Origin: Anaerolineae bacterium
Lineage (GTDB): Bacteria > Chloroflexota > Anaerolineae > SSC4 > Amarolineaceae
DNA length: 6,965 bases
Assembly (NCBI GenBank): GCA_013693795.1
Contig: CP059258.1
Coordinates: 2,942,039-2,949,003, forward strand
Direction of reading: 5' to 3'
Below are positions 1 through 6,696 of this stretch, one piece after another; the stretch's first letter is position 1, and every line of letters begins with the position of its first letter. A program made the position numbers and the translations under genes. Under the pieces are notes generated by a model. The model searched no databases and was not told the DNA's origin. It saw only the letters and a program-made list of their open reading frames with translations.

Positions 1-1
1 G

Positions 2-361
2 CGCGCGGTGACCGGGGAACCGCAGGATCCCCTGTGGTTGGTGAGCGACACACGGGGGCGGTCGAATCCAATCTGGCAGGCCAATTCGATTCCTCAGGCG
101 CTGGAATTTGGCCAGCATGCGCCGTTCATGTGGTATCTGGCCGATGACAAAGGCGTCGTGACCAGTGGACTGCCCGACGGCAGTCGCCAGCAGCGGACGT
201 CGCTGCTGTTGAGCTGCATTCTGGATCGTCAGCGCCCGAACTCGTGCTGGACCGACCTGGCGCCCGACAGTGAGGCCGACTTCCCGCTGCTGCTGGCCAA
301 CAACCGCGTCTACCGTCGCGGCATGGTCCCCTGGTACCGGGCGATCTGGCCGCCCGATTGA
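2..361 (+). CDS. Unrecognised protein, C-terminal part (5' end outside window)
   Basis: The frame is open from the left edge to a TGA at 359-361. A GTG at 8 could serve as a start, but it has no convincing ribosome binding site and the frame continues upstream of it, so this is most likely the last ~119 residues of a longer protein. The visible part is rich in Trp, Pro and Leu, with segments such as PLWLVSDTRGRS near the start and RGMVPWYRAIWPPD at the end. I see no transmembrane stretch, catalytic motif or repeat that I can assign to a family. It lies 47 bases upstream of the metallopeptidase gene on the same strand, so co-transcription is possible. Unlike the next gene, it shows no obvious frame change. 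Function unknown. Confidence 0.6.
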   Translation, partial: RAVTGEPQDPLWLVSDTRGRSNPIWQANSIPQALEFGQHAPFMWYLADDKGVVTSGLPDGSRQQRTSLLLSCILDRQRPNSCWTDLAPDSEADFPLLLANNRVYRRGMVPWYRAIWPPD

Positions 362-396
362 CTTCTGTTCGTTATGGCCCGCCTCCGGTGGACAGG

Positions 397-402
397 AAGG
401 AG
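397..402 (+). promoter_or_regulatory. Ribosome binding site of the metallopeptidase gene
   Basis: AAGGAG lies 6 bases before the ATG at 409. It fixes the peptidase start here rather than at later ATG codons in other frames. No promoter is obvious in the 47-base gap after the upstream gene. Confidence 0.6.
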
Positions 403-408
403 CCCGAC

Positions 409-3400
409 ATGCCTGTTTCATTGAATCCTCGCCTGCTGACCGTCAAGCCGGCGCTGCCGTATTTTGCCCCTGAGGACACGTCCGAAGAGGCCCTGCTGCC
501 CTGACCGACGTAGACCCCAAACTACAAGAACAGATCGACGCATGGCGCGACAACATCCGGCAGCGCTTCCCCACAGCCCGCTGGCCGACCAGGTGCCCGC
601 CGAGCCGATTCCCACCTGGCAACCGCCAGCGCCGGCGTACCATCCCAGCGTCAGCTTCATTCGGGATTACCCCGACCCTCAGCAAATCGGGCCGATCGTG
701 CAGCGCATCGTGCAGGCGCAGGTATCACTGCCCGATTACCGGAAACGATTCGACCCTGAGCTGCCCTATCCGCTCACCGTTCACCTGGCCTCATCCACCG
801 GCTTGCCCGGGTTTGCCTACGGCATCGTGCAACCGTTCGATCCGGCGCAGCTCGGCCAGACCGTCGCGGCGGCCAGCGCCTATCTGCGTGACAACCGGGC
901 CGTGTTCGGGTTCCAAGACGTGAGCCGCGGCTGCGGGCGCCGGTGGTTGTTGGTGAGACAGCGAAGGCGGAGCTGATTCACGTGCGCTACCAGCAGTGGC
1001 ACCAGGAGCGACCCGTTTACGGGGGCAGGTCGTGATGCACATGGGGCGCCGGGCCACGGCGAACGGTAGTCACCCCAGCTATTTCAGCAGCGGATACATG
1101 CCGATTCCGCCGGATCGATCGTTCCACGCACCATCGATGCCGCCGAAGCGGTGCGCCGCGCCAAACAGGCCCTGGCCGCACGGCTAACTGGCGACGATGC
1201 CCTGGCGCTGTTGGCCGAGGCGGTGGGTGACCCTGACCCAGACGCCAATCCAAAACGAGCAGAGCCTTGCAGACGCTGGCGGCGCTGGGCGAACACCGCC
1301 TGGCCACCCTCAACACCCTGGCACAACTCAAATCTGGCCTGGCGGAGATGCAACCGGAAAACGCCCGCGTGCTCGCTGCCATTGTCGATGCGACCTACAA
1401 CGCGCCGGCCACTTTCCGGGAAGGTGGGCCGATCTTCTTCCCGCCGCCCGGCGGGTTCGATGACTACGGCAGCGCCCTGGCGCCCTGGTTGCCCAAAGAT
1501 CAGACGCGCGAGCCTTTCGACGTACCCAGCCTGGAGTTTCTGCGCACACCGGTCGAACCGGCGCTGGCGCGCGCTGCAAGAACTGGTCACGCAGCGTACG
1601 CAGGCTGCGGGCCTTCTGCGCGGCCTCACGCGGCAACTCGATGCCCTGGCCCTGCGGGTCAGGACCCCGACGCACTGCCGCTCGTGGCGCTGGCCTGTGG
1701 CAGCAGTGGGGGACGCGTTCGACCTGCCCGAGTGGCGCGTGGCCGTGGCGCCGTACGCGGGCGCGGAGACCTTCATCCTGCCATCTGCCGGCAACTATCA
1801 CCTGGCCTATCGCGTCGGCTGTTGTCACCCACCGAAGACGACGGCTGGCGCGTCTTCGTCGATGCCGAAACGGGCGACATCCTGGGCGAACCGGAGCACC
1901 TGCTCATGCACGCACCCCAATTCTTCGCCACCTCGCGCGCTGCTCGACAATACGCCATCGCAGTTCACGCCGGCTGGTTGACCTCGTTGGTGCAGGACCT
2001 GGCGGCGACGTTCATCTGGCAGTTTCATAGTGACCAGGGCGGCGGCGCCTTCAGGTCGCAACGCTTGCCAACCAGCCGGCGCCCATGGCGCTGCACCACG
2101 CCGACGCGGTCAACATCGCGTACCATGCGTGGAAGACCTACCGGCACGTGCGCGACGTGGGCCAGCTCACGATCCCCAATGCACCGCAGATCCAGGTCCA
2201 GGTCGGACGCGGCGGCTCGACCTTTGAGGTCGGTTTCCTGCCGACGAGCCCGACTCCGTGGGGCGCATCACTTTCCAGACCCACAATCCACAAGCGCTGC
2301 CAACGGGTTTGACCGGTGAGGGTGGGCGGCCGGTCTTCACGCCCAGCCTCGACCCTGACGTCGTCATCCACGAGGTCGTGCACGCCCTGATGTGGCTGCT
2401 GAACCCAAGCCCCTCGAGCAGCGCCACGACGACGTGCCTTTAGTCGCGCCTTACTCGAAGGTTACGCCACCTACCTGGCCCATTCACTGATCGAGCGCCT
2501 GGATTCGGGCGAAGAGGCATGGGCGTTGGCGGCCTACCGCGACCCGGCTGGGGGACTCGCTGGGACCTGGGGATCGACCCACAACCCCCGCCCGGCGTCG
2601 CGGCCGCGGCCGACGAAGGGGTGCGCCCCTGGCCGTGCCGAACTACTACCCGTTGGAGAAAACCCAGGGTTACCGGTGTATGACGTCAGTATGGCCTGGG
2701 CGCGGGCGCTGTGGGATGTGCGGCGTTTGCTGGCGGGCGCCAATGGACTGGGGCAGACCGCAGCCCGGCGGCTCGACCTGGCCGACCAGTTGGTCATGCA
2801 GTCGTACCTGTCGGTGCACGGCTGGAGCAGCAACTTCGAGGTGGCGGCCGAGGGGTTGATTGCGGCCGCGCGCACCATCCTGCCGAACGCACCGTGGAAC
2901 TTGAACGCAGCCGCGCTGAAGCTGCTCGTTGCTCAGATCATCCAGGCCTTTACCGCGCGGCATCCTGGCCGATTACGGCGTGCAGGCCCTGGACCAGGTC
3001 AACCACAACGGGCAGCCGGTGTGGTTAGTGGGGACCGACACGGGCCTCAGGCTATCGGCCAGCCCGACCCAGCCGTGGGCGAACTGGACGCCGATCACCG
3101 CGAATGGCAGTGCGCTGCCGGGAACCGTTGCCCTGGCGATCGGTCCGGGGCCACCCGTTCATGTCGCGACCGAGGGGGCGTGTACCGCTGGGATAACAGC
3201 CAGGCCGGCACATCGGCGACACGCGGGGTCCACTGAGCTGGACGGTGAGCGCTTGCAGTGCCTGCTGACGGCCGGCGGCAAGGTACAGGCCGGCACCAAT
3301 CGCGGGCTTTGGCAGTTCGACAGTGCGGCGAACGCCTGGAACGCCTGGGATCAGAGCGACAAGCCTCGGCTGGCCATAGGGTTGAAGCAGGTCACCCTGC

Positions 3401-3923
3401 CTGACCCAAACGGCCAGCCGCGGACGATCGGCCTGGTACAGACGCCGCGCCAGATCCTGTGGGCTGATGTGAACCATCCGGACTGGAAAGGGTGCGCTTC
3501 AGCCCACGATCGACTGGATCACCAGCATCGAGGCCATTGCCAACACCACGCTCTACATCGCCACGCAGTCTGGCGACGTCTGGCCGGTGGGGCTGACGTT
3601 GGTGAAAGAGGGGACTGCACTCGTGCTGAAGGGCGCCGTGAACCCCAAATTGGCCCGTGGCGCCATGGGGAGTGCGTGTACTGCGGCTCGTGGACCTGGG
3701 GGCTGCGTTTGGGTGCGGCCACCACCAACGGTGCGTTCGAGTACGACCTGGCCCCGGCCGGTGTGCCAGGTTGGACCAGCCTCCTGCTGCCGACACCGCT
3801 CCTGGTGACGGCGCTGCTGCGTGCCGGCAACGACCTGGTGGCCGGCACGGCTGGTGGGGGCTATTGGTGCGTACCACCCAGCCGGCAGGGGTGAGTGAGT
3901 CGAGTGTGGCGATCGATGAGTAG
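409..3923 (+). CDS. Gluzincin metallopeptidase (M36/M4-like) with FTP/PepSY propeptide and beta-propeller-like C-terminus; frame broken by many indels
   Basis: Reconstructed from successive frames as one protein of about 1170 residues. The N-terminus MPVSLNPRLLTVKPALPYF has no signal peptide. An FTP-type propeptide follows: RPVYGGQVVMHM at ~1008-1045, a PepSY-like start IDAAEAVRRAKQAL at ~1131-1175 and its end WRVFVDAETGDILG at ~1847-1890. The catalytic domain contains ALHHADAVNIAYHAWKTY at ~2088-2141, HEVVH at 2369-2383, EGYATYLA from 2457 and an M36-like YDVSMAWARALWDV helix at ~2678-2720. These are the two zinc histidines, the catalytic glutamate and the third zinc ligand of a gluzincin. 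The C-terminal ~300 residues are repetitive. Apparent frame changes occur near 500, 580, 925, 1015, 1120, 1260, 1575, 1820, 2240, 2405, 2438, 2555, 2625, 2660, 2965, 3200, 3490, 3660 and 3870, mostly at C/G runs, which suggests sequencing error. Expected role: a zinc endopeptidase activated by propeptide removal. M36 rather than M4 is a tentative choice. Confidence 0.72.
2369..2459 (+). other. Zinc-binding and catalytic site of the metallopeptidase
   Basis: HEVVH is encoded at 2369-2383. Restoring one base in the C run at ~2405 and one in the T run at ~2439 joins it to the helix RALLEGYATYLA, whose Glu codon is at 2457-2459. The corrected spacing is about 25 residues between the second His and this Glu. 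This is the HExxH plus distal Glu arrangement of gluzincins. In the M36 and M4 families the equivalent helix carries EGWSDF-like or NEAxSD-like residues; the YATY version here is atypical. Confidence 0.7.
2985..3920 (+). other. Beta-propeller-like C-terminal repeat region of the metallopeptidase
   Basis: After the helical end of the peptidase domain the composite frame carries recurring strands with the pattern V-(G/A)-T-x-x-G-(L/V) followed by aromatic residues. Examples are WLVGTDTGLRLS (~3023), VHVATEGGVYRWD (~3159), VQAGTNRGLWQFD (~3286), LYIATQSGDVWPV (~3551) and LVAGTAGGG (~3835). Spacing and Trp content fit blades of a beta-propeller that could bind substrate or a surface ligand. Blade count is uncertain because several frame changes fall in this stretch. 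Confidence 0.5.
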
Positions 3924-4003
3924 TGCCCTGTCAGGTTGGTTTTTGTCATGCGCTTGACCTGTCCACTGGTGAAACGGGTACATGATCTAACCTAACAGGG
4001 CAG
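3923..4003. mobile_element. 81-bp MITE-like element with imperfect terminal inverted repeats and flanking TA
   Basis: The left end TGCCCTGTCAGGTTGG (3924-3939) and the reverse complement of the right end (3987-4002), TGCCCTGTTAGGTTAG, match at 14 of 16 positions. One further base on each side (3923, 4003) is outside the match. Both sides are flanked by TA (3921-3922 and 4004-4005), as expected for a target duplication of IS630/Tc1-mariner-type elements. The interior continues the symmetry (GTCATG against CATGAT, and ACCTGT against ACGGGT), so the whole unit can fold into one long imperfect hairpin. It has no room for a transposase, so mobility would need one in trans. A TTGACC at 3954-3959 could act as a -35 box towards the LysM gene, but no good -10 follows. 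A large-loop terminator is the alternative reading. Confidence 0.5.
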
Positions 4004-4043
4004 TAGATGCACGCAGATCGACGGTCAGGCATGGAGGTGCAAG

Positions 4044-4864
4044 ATGCAGTCGCGTGGAATCAGGGTTCTGGTCGCGTTGGGAATCTTCGCCGCGTTGTGC
4101 GGCCTGTCGCTGGGCGTGGTGAGCCAGGCTGCGGCCGGCGGCGGCTGCCCGGTGACGTACACGGTGGTGCGCGGCGACACCCTGGGGCGGATTGCGCCGC
4201 TTCGACGTGTCGCTCGCTGAGCTGATCCAGCTCAACCGGTCGGTCATCAAGAACCCCAACCTCATTTACGCCGGCCAGGTGCTGTGTGTAAGTCAGACGG
4301 TCCCCACGGTGACACCCGAGGTGACGCCCACGGCCACGCCGGCCGCGCCGCAGCTGGCGATCGAGGTCACCTACCGCTACCAGCTGACCGACAATGAGCG
4401 TGCGCTGAACGGAATGACCGCACGCGGAACCATTGGCCAACGCGCCGTGTTTCCTCTGGAGACGATTACGCCGGTGCTGTTCCTCAATGATCCGGAATTG
4501 ATGCGTACAGCCCTGAGGCAGGCCAGCACATCCACCCTGCTGCTGGTGCGGGATGCGGATGATCCACCCACCTACGGCTCGTCTTCATCGAGCCGGGGCC
4601 GCCGCTGAGTTCGACGCTGCTGATCTCACAGACCGGTAGCGTCGACACGCCGCTCGACAGTTGTACCGGTGCGAAGGTGGCCGAGGCTCTGGTGCACGGC
4701 GATATCCGGGAGGCTACGGTCACGGTGTGGCTGGAGGCGGGGGTGAGACGCGGTACCCGTTTCAGGTCAGCCGTATCAACCGCAGGCCGACCTTCGGCAC
4801 GGCGCTGGACTGCTACGACCAGTCGAACACGGTCGTGGCGATGATCCTGGCGCCTTCGGCGTGA
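4044..4864 (+). CDS. Exported LysM-domain protein (frame broken by indels; may continue past the apparent stop)
   Basis: ATG at 4044 is preceded by GGAGGT (4033-4038) with a 5-base spacer. The N-terminus is a Sec-type signal: a basic start (MQSRGIR), a hydrophobic core (VLVALGIFAALCGLSLGVV) and an Ala-rich cleavage region before GGGCPV. One LysM domain follows at residues ~39-83, beginning YTVVRGDTLGRIA and ending NPNLIYAGQVLCV; it should bind peptidoglycan or a related glycan outside the membrane. Next come a Thr/Pro linker (VPTVTPEVTPTATPAAP, typical of Chloroflexota exported proteins) and an unrecognised ~170-residue domain. Frame changes are needed at ~4195 (inside LysM), ~4577 and ~4738 (run of five G). 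The stop at 4862-4864 is doubtful: another frame downstream reads GAYQAHVLLQDGELGPGG, which looks like a continuation, so the true end may be nearer 5010. It lies directly after the MITE-like element. Confidence 0.75.
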
Positions 4865-4881
4865 TCCTGGCGCCTACCAGG
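4842..4881. repeat. 20-bp imperfect tandem duplication at the end of the LysM gene
   Basis: TGATCCTGGCGCCT occurs at 4842-4855 and again at 4862-4875, a period of 20 bases. The last 6 bases of each unit differ. The TGA that ends the LysM frame is the first three bases of the second copy. The second copy also overlaps a small hairpin (GCGCCT 4870-4875, AGGCGC 4879-4884, 3-base loop) with no T-run after it, so I do not call it a terminator. Confidence 0.7.
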
Positions 4882-5023
4882 CGCATGTTCTGCTGCAAGA
4901 TGGGGAGCTTGGGCCGGGCGGCGCCATACGGGCCATCGACTGCAGCCGTTGGGCCGGCAGACGCGGGTTCTGGTACTGGTTCCTGCGCGCTCGCACGCTG
5001 TCCGCGCTGAAATCGCCAGCGGT
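4865..5023. other. Gap between converging genes with likely residual coding signal
   Basis: This 159-base stretch separates the apparent LysM stop from the stop of the minus-strand TIR gene. In one plus frame it reads GAYQAHVLLQDGELGPGG then AIRAID, and in another LQPLGRQTRVLVLVPA. Both look like protein and could be the true C-terminus of the LysM protein after one or two more indels, ending near the TGA at 5008-5010. No convincing bidirectional terminator is visible. Confidence 0.35.
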
Positions 5024-5763
5024 TCAGCCCGTTTGCGGCGCACAAAGCTCGGTAAAGCTGCGGCCGCTGCGCCAGGCTGAGCCGGTTGGCTGTTCGACCA
5101 CCTGGGCGCTCGTGGCGGATCGCTTCGCTGGAGCCGTAGAGCTGTTCGCTGCGCAGGTTGTCACGCAACCGCGATTCGAGCACACTGAACTCGAGGCGGG
5201 TCTCACTATCGGCGTTGGCGAGCAGATTGCCCAACCCCTGCAGGCCGCGGTCGTAGGAAAATCCGAAAGCGCCGGGGACGGGTGGCCTGGGGGCTGGCGG
5301 AGCGGGTGCGGTCGCAGGGCCGGGGATGGCCGCGGGCGCGCAGTGCAGCCAGCAGGCGCGCCATCTGCCGGTCCAGGTCGGCGGGATCGCGCAGGTCGAG
5401 GTAGGTGAAGATACGCAGGCGGTCGGGTAGGGTGCAGTCGCGTACCAGGAGCGGCAGGATGCGCCGGCCGCGCCCAATCGGGTCGGCGGTTTGCAGGAGC
5501 AGCGACTCGAAGTTCGTCCACTCGCTGGCCACCCAGTCGGGCGTCAGCACCAGCAGGGTTTTGCGGCTCTGCTGGACCGCGTTTTCCATGTTGGTCAGGG
5601 CCGGCGCGCCGACCTCGAAGTCACGTGTGTCGAGGCAGATGCGCAGGCCCGCGCCTTCCAGGCGGGGCAGCAGCACGTTGGCGACCCATGCCTGGTCGTG
5701 GTGGCTGTAGCTGATGAAAGCGTCATAGCGGAAATCGGCGGTTGAGGGTGGACTGACGGGCAT
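5024..5763 (-). CDS. TIR-domain effector candidate with a C-terminal helical associated module
   Basis: ATG at 5763-5761 has GGAGGT at 5772-5767, a tight 3-base spacer. Residues ~11-143 are a TIR domain: box 1 YDAFISYSHHD (13-23), box 2 CLDTRDFEVGAP (43-54), SRKTLLVLTPDWVASEW (66-82) and box 3 FTYLDLRD (119-126). Glu86 in WTNFE (WxxxE) sits where NAD-cleaving TIR domains have their catalytic Glu, so NADase or signalling activity is plausible. After a Pro/Ala linker the frame changes (~5290-5340). A helical module follows, with GLQGLGNLLANADSETRLEF, then LRDNLRSEQLYGSSEAI, and finally RSFTELC before the stop at 5026-5024. Further single-base shifts are needed at ~5106, ~5085 and ~5064. The tail resembles short modules next to TIR or NTPase domains in Chloroflexota and cyanobacterial conflict proteins (recalled, not searched). 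The gene lies directly after a VapC remnant, in the same frame, and is probably co-transcribed with the antitoxin. A TTG at 5838 would add part of that remnant. Confidence 0.8.
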
Positions 5764-6003
5764 GGGACCTCCGTTCTCGATGCTGATGGTATTTAGCGCC
5801 AACTGTGCCGGAATCATCACCTCGAATGGCTCGGCCAATGTCAGTTTGCCGAGGCTCGGTTTGATAGCGATCTCTCACAGGCTGGCAATGCTCAACAGCG
5901 CCTCGTTGCCTCCATCGGCGATCAGGGAACGGGCAGTGGCACTGATTCTGGTATCACCTGCAATGAACCACAAGAAGCTGTGGGTATCGAGCAGGATACG
6001 CAT
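5764..6003 (-). pseudogene. vapC: VapC-like PIN-domain toxin remnant (N-terminal half, in-frame TGA)
   Basis: From ATG 6003-6001 the frame reads MRILLDTHSFLWFIAGDTRI, the start of a VapC-type PIN ribonuclease, with the first catalytic Asp at residue 6. At residue 43 the family's conserved Trp in the S-x-W-E-I-A-I-K motif is replaced by TGA (5877-5875). After it the frame continues as EIAIKPSLGKLTLAEPFEV and reaches ISIENGG. The family's second half, with the remaining acidic residues near positions 90-115, is missing; instead the TIR gene starts in the same frame. A usual VapC has about 125-140 residues, so about 80 codons remain. The start overlaps the antitoxin stop by one base (TGATG), the normal translational coupling of these modules. 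It should be catalytically dead even if the TGA is a sequencing error. Alternatively, read-through gives a PIN-stub/TIR fusion. Confidence 0.75.
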
Positions 6004-6227
6004 CACATGTACTCGGTGAAATCGGATAGAGGATCATCGAAGTTATCGGCGATGACAATCAAATCTCGTGCGCTGCCAAAATGGCGCTGCTTTGGTTTTA
6101 CGACCAGCGGCACAAGCTTCACGAACGGCTTACGATCCTTGTCGATGATCACCTCTTCGCCAAGGGCTGCCAGTTCCATCAATTCCTCAAAGCGCTTGCC
6201 AGCTTGCAGAAAGTCTACGCGCGTCAT
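6003..6227 (-). CDS. vapB: Phd/YefM-VapB-type antitoxin
   Basis: A 74-residue protein starting MTRVDFLQAGKRFEELMELA, with GGAGGT at 6238-6233 and a 5-base spacer. The N-terminal ~50 residues fit the Phd/YefM fold that binds operator DNA: the helix FLQAGKRFEELMELAALGE, then the strand-turn-strand EEVIIDKDRKPFVKLVPL. The C-terminal tail (FGSARDLIVIADNFDDPLSD) matches the toxin-wrapping segment common in antitoxins of this group (lengths 70-85). The stop overlaps the VapC ATG by one base. Unlike the long genes it has no frame change. It would normally neutralise its PIN toxin and repress its own promoter; here the toxin is truncated, so it may be an orphan that controls transcription of the downstream TIR gene. 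The symbol is given by analogy. Confidence 0.85.
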   Translation of the reverse strand: MTRVDFLQAGKRFEELMELAALGEEVIIDKDRKPFVKLVPLVVKPKQRHFGSARDLIVIADNFDDPLSDFTEYM

Positions 6228-6270
6228 TGGACACCTCCGGGTTTGCGCCTGAACTACGTCAGCGGTCACA

Positions 6271-6276
6271 ATTATA
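6271..6276 (-). promoter_or_regulatory. -10 box of the antitoxin-VapC remnant-TIR operon promoter
   Basis: On the minus strand this is a perfect TATAAT, 43 bases before the antitoxin ATG, giving a short leader with the GGAGGT site. A TTGTAT lies 21 bases upstream (6303-6298), too far for a standard -35 box, so the -35 is weak or activator-dependent. Antitoxin autorepression would be expected around this site. Confidence 0.5.
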
Positions 6277-6492
6277 CCACAAACTCGCCGGGGGCCGATA
6301 CAATGGGCGAACACCGCTGCATCGCTGCGCGGCGATACTCACGCGGGGTGACTAGCACCTCCGCGCGCGCCTTCGCGAGCCGGCGCAAAGGGCTGGACGA
6401 GAAGCGGTGCCGGTCACCTTCCGCGCCCTGCCGGCGGCGCATGCGCCGATCGCCGGGGCATTTCAAATCAAGCACTCGTGGTCTCGATTTGC
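6277..6492. other. Intergenic stretch between the divergent units, no supported gene
   Basis: About 215 GC-rich bases without a credible gene. A minus-strand open frame (6475-6272, 67 codons) is rich in Arg and has no ribosome binding site or family match that I recognise. A plus-strand open frame at 6081-6587 is mostly antisense to the antitoxin. The stretch contains a perfect 14-bp palindrome (6435-6448) and a 7-bp inverted repeat (TCAAGCA about 6468-6474, TGCTTGA about 6490-6496) that runs into the plus-strand -35 box. Confidence 0.5.
6435..6448. repeat. Perfect 14-bp palindrome CGGCGCATGCGCCG
   Basis: The sequence equals its own reverse complement. It lies 45 bases upstream of the -35 box of the plus-strand promoter. 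It could be a dimer-binding operator for one of the neighbouring antitoxins, but GC-rich palindromes also arise by chance in such DNA. Confidence 0.5.
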
Positions 6493-6521
6493 TTGACCGG
6501 ACTATCCGACCGTGCTACAAT
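6493..6521 (+). promoter_or_regulatory. Sigma-70-type promoter for the second antitoxin-like pair
   Basis: TTGACC (6493-6498), a 17-base spacer and TACAAT (6516-6521) form a near-consensus promoter. Transcription should start near 6528 and give a leader of about 56 bases before the small ORF at 6584. The TGCTTGA half of a short inverted repeat overlaps the -35 box and could be part of an operator. Confidence 0.6.
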
Positions 6522-6583
6522 CTCACCGTCGATACAGGTCGCCCAAGTAGCTGCGTCCATAATACCCTACCGCCGTTCGTGGG

Positions 6584-6667
6584 ATGAAAAACCCGCCCAG
6601 ATTGCCTGAACTCAAGGACGATGCAAAGGCCGCAACCTGGTTCGACTCGCATGATACCAGCGCCTAG
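6584..6667 (+). CDS. Short CopG/BrnA-like antitoxin fragment interrupted by TAG
   Basis: A 27-residue ORF, beginning MKNPPRLPELKDDAKAATWF and ending DSHDTSA. The PELK/PEFK start followed by a W-F/W-D-(S/T)-H-D-(S/T) motif is characteristic of the N-terminus of small CopG/BrnA-type antitoxins, where the motif is usually followed by an aromatic residue such as Tyr. Here that codon is TAG (6665-6667). Beyond it the frame stays open for 10 codons (VDDTAHRRTS) to a TGA at 6698-6700 that overlaps the next ATG as ATGA. This suggests that the original or true ORF has 38 codons and is translationally coupled to the next gene. No strong ribosome binding site precedes 6584. Similarity is recalled from the family, not searched. 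Confidence 0.45.
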   Translation: MKNPPRLPELKDDAKAATWFDSHDTSA

Positions 6668-6696
6668 GTGGATGACACGGCGCATAGGAGGACCTC

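Noticed and set aside
1084..1828. Long minus-strand open frames opposite the metallopeptidase
   Set aside because: They are Arg/Ala-rich antisense shadows typical of high-GC DNA. The plus-strand frames carry the recognisable propeptide motifs.
4866..4884. Hairpin as a rho-independent terminator of the LysM gene
   Set aside because: The stem is only 6 bp and no T-run follows on either strand.
5112..5408. Plus-strand open frame of 98 codons opposite the TIR gene
   Set aside because: It is antisense to the repaired TIR C-terminal module, has no ribosome binding site and has no recognisable motif.
6272..6475. Minus-strand 67-codon frame upstream of the antitoxin
   Set aside because: It has no ribosome binding site, an Arg-rich composition and no family signal. 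It also ends inside the antitoxin promoter.
6081..6587. Plus-strand open frame of 168 codons across the antitoxin and intergenic region
   Set aside because: It runs antisense through the well-supported antitoxin gene and its promoter, and its translation looks like random high-GC sequence.
5875..6667. Stop-codon reassignment as an explanation for TGA at a Trp site and TAG at a Tyr-like site
   Set aside because: Intact genes here end at TGA (antitoxin, first gene, TIR) and use TGG for Trp. Two different stops at two sites fit point errors or decay better.
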